Assembly (NCBI GenBank): GCA_016781705.1
Contig: JADDPV010000097.1
Location: 1 to 5,009, forward strand
DNA length: 5,009 nucleotides
Source of the DNA: Rubrobacter sp.
Lineage (GTDB): Bacteria; Actinomycetota; Rubrobacteria; Rubrobacterales; Rubrobacteraceae
Direction: 5' to 3'
Shown in pieces: positions 1 to 5,009 of this stretch; the stretch's first letter is position 1, and each line of letters begins with the position of its first letter. The notes under the pieces are model-generated. The model did no database searches, was not told the DNA's origin, and saw only the letters and a program-made list of their open reading frames with translations. Made by a program: the position numbers and the translations under genes.

Positions 1-70
1 AGTAGTGGCAAACAAGCGTCGTGGAAGGGCATAGGGGATCTTGGTCAGCACAGCCTCCAGCACCCGTTTG

Positions 71-1102
71 ATGGACACCCTCGACAAAGAGATACTCAAC
101 CGCATCCAGCGGGAGTTCCCCTTGAAACGTGAGCCGTTCGAGGCGATGGGGCGGGACGTGGGGCTGACCGGGGACGAGGTGATACGCCGCATCGAGGCCC
201 TGAAGCGCGGGCGGGTGATACGCCAGATCAGCGCGATCTTCGACACCCGCGTCCTCGGCTACCAGTCGAGCCTCGTGGCGGCGAAGATCCCCGCCGATCG
301 GCTCAACTCCGCCGCGAAGGCCATAAACTTCCACCCCGGCGTCTCCCACAACTACGAGCGCGACAACGCTTTCAACCTCTGGTACACCGTCGCCGTACCG
401 CAGGACTCGCGCCTGGGGCTCGAGGGGACGGTGGACGTGCTGCACAAGATCAGCGGCGCCGAGAAGACGCGCATCCTCCCCACCCTCAAGCTCTTCAAGA
501 TCGGCGTCACCCTCGACATGAAGGAGGGGGCGACCGCGAAGAAGGAGGCCCCGCAGTACGGCGAGGCCGACCGCCAGAGCGCCGACCGCAACATCTCCGA
601 GGACGACAAGGCGGCCATCCGGGCGCTGCAGGAGGACGTGCCCTTGACGCCCAGGCCCTTCGACCTCTGGGGCCAGCAAGTCGGGCTCACCCACGCGGAG
701 CTCCTGGAGCGGGCGTACGACCTGAGGGAGCGCAAGATCATGCGCCGCTTCTCCGCCGTGCTCTACCACCGCAAGGCGGGCTTCCGAGCGAACGCGATGG
801 GCGTGTGGAAGGTCCCCGAGGAGCGCACCGAAGAGGTGGGGCAGGTCTTCGCCCAGTACCAGGCGGTTTCCCACTGCTACCTGCGCCCGACCTACGAGGA
901 CTGGCCGTACTCGCTGTTCAGCATGGTCCACGGCCGCACGGAGGAGGAGTGCGAGCGCGTCCTCGATGCGATGGCGGAGGAGACCGGCGTCACCGAGCGG
1001 CTCTCCCTCTACTCGACGCGCGAGTACAAGAAGACGCGCGTCCGCTACTTCACGCCCGAGATGGAGGCCTGGGAGCGCCTCTACGCGGGTGTGCTCAGGT
1101 AG
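71..1102 (+). CDS. Fused siroheme decarboxylase (AhbA-AhbB / NirDL-like, two AsnC/Lrp-type domains)
   Basis: The 343-residue protein has two homologous halves, about residues 1-150 and 175-343. Each starts with an AsnC-like winged-helix segment (LDKEILNRIQREFPL; AIRALQEDVPLTPRPF) followed by a ferredoxin-like domain. Each half carries H-x-Y-x-R at the equivalent place: H93-N-Y-E-R97 and H268-C-Y-L-R272. These motifs are typical of AhbA/AhbB and NirD/L/G/H, which decarboxylate siroheme to 12,18-didecarboxysiroheme in the cytoplasm for the siroheme-dependent heme route or heme d1. The AhbA-type half comes first and the AhbB-type half second, a fusion like NirDL. I chose ATG 71 because MDTLDKEILNRIQ matches the usual family N-terminus. 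An upstream in-frame TTG at 41, with GGAAGGG at 23-29, would add ten residues and is possible. No other tetrapyrrole gene is in view, so heme versus heme d1 cannot be decided. A generic Lrp/AsnC regulator label is likely in automatic annotation but fits less well. Confidence 0.85.
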   Translation: MDTLDKEILNRIQREFPLKREPFEAMGRDVGLTGDEVIRRIEALKRGRVIRQISAIFDTRVLGYQSSLVAAKIPADRLNSAAKAINFHPGVSHNYERDNAFNLWYTVAVPQDSRLGLEGTVDVLHKISGAEKTRILPTLKLFKIGVTLDMKEGATAKKEAPQYGEADRQSADRNISEDDKAAIRALQEDVPLTPRPFDLWGQQVGLTHAELLERAYDLRERKIMRRFSAVLYHRKAGFRANAMGVWKVPEERTEEVGQVFAQYQAVSHCYLRPTYEDWPYSLFSMVHGRTEEECERVLDAMAEETGVTERLSLYSTREYKKTRVRYFTPEMEAWERLYAGVLR

Positions 1103-1109
1103 CCGGACA

Positions 1110-1119
1110 GCTAATTAGC
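1110..1119. promoter_or_regulatory. Perfect AT-rich palindrome, possible operator
   Basis: GCTAATTAGC is a perfect 10-base palindrome beginning 8 bases after the siroheme decarboxylase stop codon and about 100 bases before the TSUP start. It stands out as AT-rich in GC-rich surroundings. It could be a dimeric regulator site or lie in the promoter of the downstream genes. A chance palindrome cannot be excluded. Confidence 0.2.
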
Positions 1120-1140
1120 ATTTCGGCAAGTCGGCTTCTC

Positions 1141-1189
1141 GTGGCCCGATCCGGGGGCCGGGGGCCACTCCTGCCGGCTCCGGCGTTTT
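1141..1189 (+). terminator. GC-rich hairpins ending in a short T run, possible terminator
   Basis: A 7-base perfect inverted repeat, GTGGCCC (1141-1147) and GGGCCAC (1162-1168), encloses a 14-base G-rich loop. It is followed by a small hairpin GCCG (1173-1176) / CGGC (1181-1184), then GTTTT (1185-1189). The position between two genes and the T run suit intrinsic termination after the siroheme decarboxylase gene. The second stem is only 4 pairs and the T run is short, so termination is uncertain. It could equally be a structured leader of the downstream transcript. Confidence 0.35.
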
Positions 1190-1220
1190 CTGACGAAGGC
1201 TTCTCTGAGGGAACCCTTCG

Positions 1221-1964
1221 GTGAGCGTGGCGTTCGTCGTTGCCCTCTTCGCGGCGTTGCTGGCGGGGGCGGTCTCTGGGCTGACGGGGTTCGGGCTCGC
1301 GCTCATCAGCGTGCCGCTGCTCCTGTTCGTCTACGATCCCCAGACGGTCGTCGCGCTCACGGCGGTGCTCTCGGTGTTCATCAACCTGGCGGTGGTGTGG
1401 GATTCGTGGGGTGAGGCGGAGCGGCGGCTGGTACTCGTGCTGTTGCCGCCGGCCTTCGTGGGGGTGTTCGTCGGCGCGGAGGCGCTGGCGGTGGTGGACC
1501 CGCTGTACATCAGGTTCGGGGTTGGGGTGCTGGTCGTGTTCTCGGCGTTGTTGCTCCTGCGGGAGATAAAGCTGCCAAAGGCCGAGACCCGGCTCGGCGC
1601 GGTCGCCGCGGGCCTGACGAGCGGGACGCTCTCGACCTCGACGGGGCTCGCCGGTCCCCCCATAGTCCTGCTCTTCGCCTCGCGCGGCCTACCCAAGCAT
1701 GCGTTCCGGGCCTCGAGCGCACTGTACTTCCTGCCGATCAGCCTAGTGGGGCTCGCCGCCCTCCTCTACCAGGGTCTCCTCGGCGCGGGGCACGTCCCGC
1801 TCGCCCTGGCCCTGGTCCCCGCCGCCTTCCTGGGCAAGGCTTTGGGCACCGCTCTCCTGAGCAGGATCTCCGAAAAAGCCTTCCGCACGACCACCCTGGG
1901 CGTCGTGATCCTCACGGGCGCTCTGGGCGCCGCGACCGCCCTGTGGGCGCTGGTCCTCGGGTAG
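1221..1964 (+). CDS. TSUP family (TauE/SafE) membrane permease
   Basis: This 247-residue, very hydrophobic protein has about eight predicted membrane segments and the length usual for the family. It shows the two-fold repeat of TSUP (TauE/SafE, formerly DUF81) permeases. The first repeat opens with A15-G-A-V-S-G-L-T-G-F-G25; the second has a corresponding G131-L-T-S-G ending in G145-P-P147, followed by IVLLFASRG. Characterised relatives carry sulfite, sulfonates such as taurine or sulfoacetate, or other organic anions across the cytoplasmic membrane. The substrate cannot be read from the sequence. The GTG start at 1221 is supported by GAGGGA at 1207-1212, eight bases upstream. The LOG-family gene begins 31 bases after its stop, so the two are probably co-transcribed. 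Family assignment is secure; direction of transport and substrate are not. Confidence 0.88.
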   Translation: MSVAFVVALFAALLAGAVSGLTGFGLALISVPLLLFVYDPQTVVALTAVLSVFINLAVVWDSWGEAERRLVLVLLPPAFVGVFVGAEALAVVDPLYIRFGVGVLVVFSALLLLREIKLPKAETRLGAVAAGLTSGTLSTSTGLAGPPIVLLFASRGLPKHAFRASSALYFLPISLVGLAALLYQGLLGAGHVPLALALVPAAFLGKALGTALLSRISEKAFRTTTLGVVILTGALGAATALWALVLG

Positions 1965-1982
1965 ACCCAACGGGGTACGACG

Positions 1983-1990
1983 AAGGAGGT
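1983..1990 (+). promoter_or_regulatory. Strong Shine-Dalgarno that fixes a TTG start
   Basis: AAGGAGGT, a near-complete complement of the 16S rRNA tail, ends five bases before TTG 1996. No alternative ATG or GTG is well placed, so it decides the unusual start of the LOG-family gene. Confidence 0.8.
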
Positions 1991-1995
1991 TCCGC

Positions 1996-2577
1996 TTGAA
2001 CTCTGTGTGCGTCTTCTGTGGTTCCAGCGAGGGCTCGCGCCCGGTCTACGCCTCGGCGGCGCGGGAAGCGGGGGCGGAGGTGGCGCGCAGGGGCATGACG
2101 CTGGTCTACGGCGGTGGGAAGGTGGGGCTGATGGGGGCCGTGGCGGACGCGGCGCTGGAGGCGGGCGGAGAGGTGGTCGGCGTGATACCGGAGGCGTTGG
2201 TGGAGAAGGAGATCTCGCACGAGGGGCTCACCGAGCTGCGCGTGGTCGGCTCGATGCACGAGCGCAAGATGACCATGGCCGAGCTCTCAGACGCCTTCGT
2301 CGCCCTCCCCGGCGGCTACGGCACCCTCGAGGAGTTCCTCGAAGTCCTCTCCTGGGCGCAGCTCTCCATGCACGAGAAACCGTGCGCGCTCCTGGACGTG
2401 GACGGCTATTGGGGGCCTCTGGCCGCGCTCTTCGACAACGCCGTCGCGGAGGGCTTCGTCCACCCGGACCACCGCTCCCTCGCCCTCTCCGAGAGCGACC
2501 CTGCCCGCCTGCTCGACGCCCTCGCCCGCTACAAGCCCCCGGAGGCGAAGAAGTGGCTGGGTCCCCGAGAACGCTGA
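1996..2577 (+). CDS. LOG family protein (TIGR00730 type), nucleoside 5'-monophosphate phosphoribohydrolase
   Basis: The 193-residue product is a full-length LOG (Lonely Guy) family Rossmann-fold protein. It begins with the typical strand and glycine turn VCVFCGSS, continues with Y38-GGG-KVGLMG47, and has the diagnostic pair M87-HERK91 and P105-GGYGTLEE113, which form the nucleotide-binding and catalytic site. Characterised members hydrolyse the N-glycosidic bond of cytokinin riboside 5'-monophosphates or other purine nucleotides, releasing the base and ribose 5-phosphate. In non-plant-associated bacteria the physiological substrate is often unclear, so cytokinin activation should not be assumed. 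The enzyme is cytoplasmic and usually dimeric. It follows the TSUP gene by 31 bases and precedes the CMD gene by 54 bases, consistent with one operon. It should not be called lysine decarboxylase, an old misannotation of this family. Confidence 0.92.
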   Translation: MNSVCVFCGSSEGSRPVYASAAREAGAEVARRGMTLVYGGGKVGLMGAVADAALEAGGEVVGVIPEALVEKEISHEGLTELRVVGSMHERKMTMAELSDAFVALPGGYGTLEEFLEVLSWAQLSMHEKPCALLDVDGYWGPLAALFDNAVAEGFVHPDHRSLALSESDPARLLDALARYKPPEAKKWLGPRER

Positions 2578-2631
2578 AGGTCGAGGCGTTATCCTTACTA
2601 CGGTTGGCGGATCACGAAGAGGGGAAGAGCC

Positions 2632-3183
2632 GTGGCGCGCATAGACGGCGTTGACCCGGAGAAGACCGAGCGGCGCGTTAGAAGCGCCCTGGAAGCGCAG
2701 GCGGAGAAGTGGGGCGGGCCGCTCCTGAACCACCTGCTCTATGCCAGGCGCCCGACGATCTTCCGCGGGGCGCGGGCGATGTGGAGCGGGCTGGACGCCT
2801 CGGGTCTCCTGGACCCCAGGCTCGTCGCCCTCGTGAACCGCCGGGTCGCCGCCCTGAACGGCTGCGTCTTCTGACAGAACATCAACGCCGCCGTGGGCAG
2901 CGAGCTGGGGGTTTCGGACCAGAAGATACTCGCCCTGAGTGACTACGCCACTAGCCCGCTCTACGACGAGAAGGAACGCGCGGCGCTGGAGTACGCCGAC
3001 GCCATCACCCTCTCCGACCGGGACGTGGGCGACGAGCTGTTCGAGCGCGTGCGGCGCTTCTTCGGCGACGACACGCTCGTCGAGCTGACCGCCGCTATCT
3101 CCTGGGAGAACTCCTCCAGCAAGTTCAACCGCGCCTTGCGTGTGCCGTCACAGGGCTTGTGGAAAGGGGCCGAAGGCCGCTGA
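2632..3183 (+). CDS. AhpD/carboxymuconolactone decarboxylase family protein, candidate selenoprotein (in-frame TGA as Sec81, CxxU)
   Basis: Read through an internal TGA (2872-2874), this frame gives a 183-residue CMD/AhpD-like protein of normal family length. It starts at GTG 2632, with AAGAGGGG (2617-2624) seven bases upstream. The helix LVALVNRRVAALNGC leads into the redox motif C78-V-F-x81, where position 81 is the TGA and family members have the second Cys of CxxC. Beyond it, QNINAAVGSELGVSD, LYDEKERAALEYADAIT and VELTAAISWENSSSKFNRAL are all well-preserved family signatures, with no frameshift or second stop. Family members are cytoplasmic thiol peroxidases, peroxiredoxin-reducing partners or decarboxylases. 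A selenol at U81 would fit a redox role. The Glu and His of the M. tuberculosis AhpD proton relay appear as A66 and N85, so the AhpD mechanism may not apply. Alternatives are a nonsense mutation or a sequencing error in TGC/TGT. The separate piece from GTG 2893 has no Shine-Dalgarno and is unlikely to be a gene of its own. Confidence 0.75.
2872..2874 (+). other. In-frame TGA at the catalytic Cys position, candidate selenocysteine codon
   Basis: The codon follows TGC-GTC-TTC (C78-V-F) and precedes CAG-AAC-ATC-AAC. It occupies the second-cysteine position of the CMD/AhpD CxxC motif, the place where Cys-to-Sec replacement occurs in known selenoproteins. TGA is also used as a real stop by at least two genes here (2577 and 3183), so a general reassignment of TGA is excluded. 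Confidence 0.7.
2883..2904 (+). promoter_or_regulatory. SECIS-like hairpin downstream of the in-frame TGA
   Basis: Folded by eye, CGCCGC (2886-2891) pairs with GCAGCG (2897-2902) with one C-A mismatch, enclosing the five-base loop CGTGG (2892-2896). An extra C2883-G2904 pair is possible across a small internal loop. The loop starts 17 bases after the TGA and has G as its second base. This agrees with the loose bacterial SECIS model: a short stem, a small apical loop with G among its first two bases, and a loop about 16-37 bases from the UGA. SelB would bind this element in the mRNA. Competing local folds exist in this GC-rich stretch (for example CAG 2898-2900 with CTG 2905-2907), so it supports the selenocysteine reading but does not prove it. 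Confidence 0.4.
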
Positions 3184-3212
3184 CGCGGGCGCTCGCACCC
3201 ATCGCGTAAACG

Positions 3213-3232
3213 GTTCACCAGGCTCGTTCACC
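3213..3232. repeat. Short direct repeat GTTCACC upstream of the MFS gene
   Basis: GTTCACC occurs at 3213-3219 and again at 3226-3232, a 13-base period, 26 bases before the MFS start codon. The spacing is near, but not at, one helical turn. TACCAT (3241-3246) just downstream weakly resembles a -10 element. Together they could mark the MFS promoter or a regulator site, but the match is poor and chance is possible. Confidence 0.2.
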
Positions 3233-3257
3233 CCGTTTGATACCATCGGGTGACAAC

Positions 3258-4517
3258 ATGGCCGAACTTGCAATGTCAAAAACAAATGCCGCGGGGCGGC
3301 TGTCGTTCGCTGTGCTGCTCGTTTCGCAGCTCGCGGCGACGGCGGGGTTTATGTTCGTGATCCCGTTCATGCCCCTGTACGTGCAGCGGCTCGGGGTGGA
3401 GAGCGCGGGCGCCGCCGCGGCGTGGGCGGGGCTCCTGAACACCGCGACGGCGGTGACGATGGCGCTCGCGGCGCCCTTGTGGGGCCGCCTCGCCGACCGG
3501 GTCGGGCCGAAGGCGATGCTGCTGCGGGCGGCCTTCGCGGGCGCGGTGGTCGTCGGGCTCATGGGGCTCGTGACGGCGCCATGGCAGCTACTCCTCTTGA
3601 GGCTCTTGCAGGGCTCGCTCACGGGGACGGTCGCGGCGGCGACGCTGCTCGCCTCGGCGACGGCTCCGGAGGGACGGGCGTCCTCCAGGCTGGGCGCGCT
3701 GCAGATGGTCATCTTCTTGGCCGCCGCGGCGGGGCCCTTCTGGGGTGGCCTATTCGCCGACCTCGTCGGCATCCGGGCCTCGTTCGGGGTAACGGCCGCC
3801 CTGCTCTTCGTCTCGGGAGTGCTGGTCCTGATCGGGGTCGGCGACGCGGAGAGGAAGCGGGAGGAGCGAGCCGAAGGCGAGGGCTCGGCCGGCCGGCTGC
3901 CGCTGCGCGGCCTCCTGCCGGTGCTCGTGGCGCTGTTCGTGGTACACGCCTCCATCACGGGGGTGGTCCCGGCGCTCCCCGGCTTCCTCTCCTCGCTCGT
4001 CCAGGACGGGGCGCCGGTGGCGCGCCGGGCCGGCGAGCTGTTGGGGGCGGGGGCTCTGGCGGCGGCTCTGGGCTCGGCGTTCGGCGCAAGGCTCGCCAAG
4101 CGCTTCGGGGCCCTCCCCGTCATCCTGGCCGCCCTCCTCCTCGCCGGGCTCGCCTCCCTGCCCCAGGCCGGGGCCGCAACCCTCACCCAGCTGTGGGCTT
4201 TGCGCCTGGCCTCCGGCTTCTTCTTGGGCGCGGTCATCCCGGTGGCGAACCTCGCCGTGCGCTCCTCGGTCCCCGAGGGCCGCCAGGGGGCGGCCTTCGG
4301 GGCTTCGGCGTCGGTGACCTCGGCGGCCTTCGGGTTGGGGCCTCTGGGGGGAGGGGTGCTGGCCGCCTGGTTGGGGTTTGGGGCGTCTTTGTTGGCGCCT
4401 GGGGTGATGCTGCTCGTCGCCGCCGCGGTCGTGGCCGTTCTCAGTGTTGCGTCGTCGTGGCGGGGCAGGTACGTGAGGCTCCTCAAGCTCGTGCTCGGCC
4501 ACCTCGTCACCAGGTAG
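3258..4517 (+). CDS. MFS transporter, DHA1-like drug:H+ antiporter type
   Basis: The 419-residue protein has twelve predicted membrane helices in two groups of six, separated by a charged cytoplasmic loop (DAERKREERAEGEG). Motif A follows helix 2: G76-RLADRVGPK85, the G-x-L-A-D-R-x-G signature of the major facilitator superfamily. Helix 5 carries motif C-like G159-P-F-W-G-G164, characteristic of drug:H+ antiporters. It probably exports a small hydrophobic or amphipathic compound using the proton gradient; the substrate is unknown. I chose ATG 3258, preceded by GGGTGA at 3248-3253. TTG 3237 would add seven residues but has no Shine-Dalgarno, and ATG 3273 is also possible. It lies 74 bases after the CMD gene and appears to be a separate unit. 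The frame stays open for 33 codons after its TAG stop, which is probably coincidence. Confidence 0.88.
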   Translation: MAELAMSKTNAAGRLSFAVLLVSQLAATAGFMFVIPFMPLYVQRLGVESAGAAAAWAGLLNTATAVTMALAAPLWGRLADRVGPKAMLLRAAFAGAVVVGLMGLVTAPWQLLLLRLLQGSLTGTVAAATLLASATAPEGRASSRLGALQMVIFLAAAAGPFWGGLFADLVGIRASFGVTAALLFVSGVLVLIGVGDAERKREERAEGEGSAGRLPLRGLLPVLVALFVVHASITGVVPALPGFLSSLVQDGAPVARRAGELLGAGALAAALGSAFGARLAKRFGALPVILAALLLAGLASLPQAGAATLTQLWALRLASGFFLGAVIPVANLAVRSSVPEGRQGAAFGASASVTSAAFGLGPLGGGVLAAWLGFGASLLAPGVMLLVAAAVVAVLSVASSWRGRYVRLLKLVLGHLVTR

Positions 4518-4713
4518 CGCGTCCGCCAGTCGGGCTCCGTCGCCCTGGTAACCGTCATCATACTCGTCGTGGCGGCGGTCTCTCCTCCACCAACCGCGCG
4601 CCCGATCGTTGGGTAGGCTAACAATCCGCGCCTCGGTTTGCTTGCCCCGGCCGCGCGACCACCGCCACCATCCTGTACAGGAGACGCGCTCGGGGAGGAT
4701 GCGAGGAGGAGCG

Positions 4714-4776
4714 ATGAGAGCGAGACCCGTGGAGCGGGGCTCGCAGGTTTGGGGCAGCGGGCGGGAAACCGGGTAA
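4714..4776 (+). CDS. Possible 20-residue leader ORF upstream of the DUF2254-like gene
   Basis: ATG 4714 follows GAGGAGGA (4703-4710) by three bases, a strong Shine-Dalgarno core at slightly short spacing. The frame ends at TAA 4774-4776 after 20 codons. The peptide is Arg- and Gly-rich (MRARPVERG start) and resembles no family I know. An in-frame ATG at 4699 would lengthen it by five residues. Its stop codon lies in one arm of an inverted repeat (4770-4776 with 4791-4797), so its translation could influence folding ahead of the next gene. It may not be expressed at all; purine-rich stretches are common here. Confidence 0.2.
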   Translation: MRARPVERGSQVWGSGRETG

Positions 4777-4797
4777 GATGCCCGGCGATATTACCCG
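4769..4797 (+). promoter_or_regulatory. Two mutually exclusive hairpins in the leader of the DUF2254-like gene
   Basis: CGGGTAA (4770-4776) and TTACCCG (4791-4797) form a perfect 7-pair stem with a 14-base loop. The same left arm can instead pair as CCGGG (4769-4773) with CCCGG (4781-4785), enclosing a 7-base loop. The structure ends six bases before the AGGAGGGG Shine-Dalgarno at 4803-4810. It could be a translational switch or an operator at DNA level, but no known riboswitch class is recognised. Confidence 0.3.
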
Positions 4798-4819
4798 CAT
4801 CCAGGAGGGGCGTCAGGCC

Positions 4820-5009
4820 GTGAGCGCCATGCAGAGGGGTGGTGGCGGCTCGTCCGGTGGAAAGCTGAGTTCCTTCTGGGCGAGGCTCAGCGCCAATTTC
4901 TGGTTCATGCCCGCCCTCATCACAGCGGCCGCCGTCCCCCTGTTCTTCCTCACCCAGTACCTGGATCAGTTGACGTACACGAGCCTGACCACGCTACCGT
5001 TGGTCTTCT
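4820..5009 (+). CDS. DUF2254-like predicted membrane protein, N-terminal part (cut by window end)
   Basis: An open frame runs from GTG 4820 to the end of the window, covering 63 complete codons. AGGAGGGG at 4803-4810 lies nine bases before GTG 4820, which decides this start; ATG 4829 is too far from it and ATG 4778 lacks a good ribosome site. The first residues are a Gly/Ser-rich hydrophilic stretch, followed by FWARLSANFWFMPALITAAA, the W-F-x-P-A pattern and first membrane helix seen at the start of DUF2254 proteins (about 400-450 residues, function unknown). About residues 28-47 form that helix, and a further hydrophobic stretch begins at the edge (TTLPLVF). The name rests on the N-terminus only. 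Confidence 0.65.
   Translation, partial: MSAMQRGGGGSSGGKLSSFWARLSANFWFMPALITAAAVPLFFLTQYLDQLTYTSLTTLPLVF

Larger units (their letters stand above)
4518..4819. other. 302-base intergenic region without a convincing full gene
   Basis: No open frame here on either strand looks like a conserved protein. It begins with a weak hairpin after the MFS stop: CCA 4526-4528 with TGG 4546-4548, and GGGC 4532-4535 with GCCC 4542-4545, without a T run. The second half holds a possible short leader ORF (4714-4776), overlapping hairpins (4769-4797) and a -10-like TAAGAT (4774-4779), all upstream of the DUF2254-like gene. The -35 region is not recognisable. No tRNA or rRNA structure was seen. Confidence 0.5.

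Noticed and set aside
1..70. Possible upstream gene end or promoter at the window edge
   Set aside because: Only 70 bases are visible, with a TAG at 32-34 in the frame of the first gene. No promoter elements or protein remnant can be supported.
805..1224. Overlapping + strand frame running from the siroheme decarboxylase gene into the intergenic region
   Set aside because: It is out of frame with a clear family protein, and its product is Gly/Arg/Pro-rich without domain features.
2570..2590. Inverted repeat AACGC (2570-2574) / GCGTT (2586-2590) as a terminator after the LOG gene
   Set aside because: Only five pairs, an 11-base loop and no T run; it also overlaps the stop codon. Not enough to split the operon.
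2893..3183. Separate small gene starting at GTG 2893
   Set aside because: There is no Shine-Dalgarno upstream, and the start would lie just after the redox motif in the middle of the CMD domain. It is the same frame as the upstream part and is better explained as one gene read through TGA.
2632..3183. Calling the CMD gene a pseudogene
   Set aside because: The only lesion is a TGA at a catalytic Cys position, with the rest intact and a SECIS-like hairpin following. It is kept as the main alternative until sel genes are checked.
3422..4621. Long + strand open frame overlapping the MFS gene in another frame
   Set aside because: It is an Arg/Gly/Ala-rich low-complexity product typical of out-of-frame GC-rich DNA, with no family features.
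3215..4624. Long open frame (about 469 codons) on the minus strand across the MFS gene
   Set aside because: It is an antisense shadow caused by high GC: composition is dominated by Ala, Pro, Ser, Thr and Arg with no domain signature, while the + strand frame is a clear 12-helix transporter.
4638..4823. Open frame of 61 codons before the DUF2254-like gene
   Set aside because: No plausible ribosome site, Arg/Ala/Pro-rich composition and no recognisable family; it overlaps the next gene's start in another frame.

Overview
The window is GC-rich (roughly 70% by eye) and densely coded, with every supported gene on the + strand and frequent GTG/TTG starts preceded by purine-rich Shine-Dalgarno sequences. 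Protein style and gene content suggest a high-GC actinobacterium, possibly a Rubrobacter-type lineage; this is an impression, because there is no rRNA or other taxonomic marker here.

Layout. (1) 71-1102: a two-domain AsnC/Lrp-like protein matching fused siroheme decarboxylase (AhbA+AhbB, or NirDL-like). (2) 1103-1220: an intergenic region with a perfect AT-rich palindrome and GC-rich hairpins. (3) 1221-3183: three closely spaced genes, probably one transcription unit: a TSUP (TauE/SafE) membrane permease, a LOG-family nucleotide phosphoribohydrolase, and an AhpD/carboxymuconolactone decarboxylase (CMD) family protein. (4) 3258-4517: a 12-helix MFS transporter of drug:H+ antiporter type. (5) 4518-4819: a 302-base gap with no convincing full gene, but with a possible short leader ORF and overlapping hairpins. 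(6) 4820-end: the start of a membrane protein resembling DUF2254, cut by the window edge.

The main result is the CMD gene. Its reading frame is interrupted by one TGA at 2872-2874, exactly where the second cysteine of the redox CxxC motif belongs. The frame then continues undamaged through the rest of the domain to a normal TGA at 3181-3183. A hairpin with a G in its apical loop lies about 17 bases after the TGA, the spacing expected of a bacterial SECIS element. The simplest reading is a 183-residue selenoprotein with a CxxU centre (C78, U81), which ordinary gene calling would split into two ORFs or label a pseudogene. A nonsense mutation or sequencing error remains possible and can be tested by comparing homologues and by looking for selA/selB/selC/selD in the genome.

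The genes do not form one obvious pathway. The siroheme decarboxylase belongs to tetrapyrrole (heme or heme d1) metabolism. The TSUP permease probably moves a sulfur-containing or organic anion. The CMD protein is probably a thiol/selenol redox enzyme. The MFS and DUF2254 genes look like separate units.
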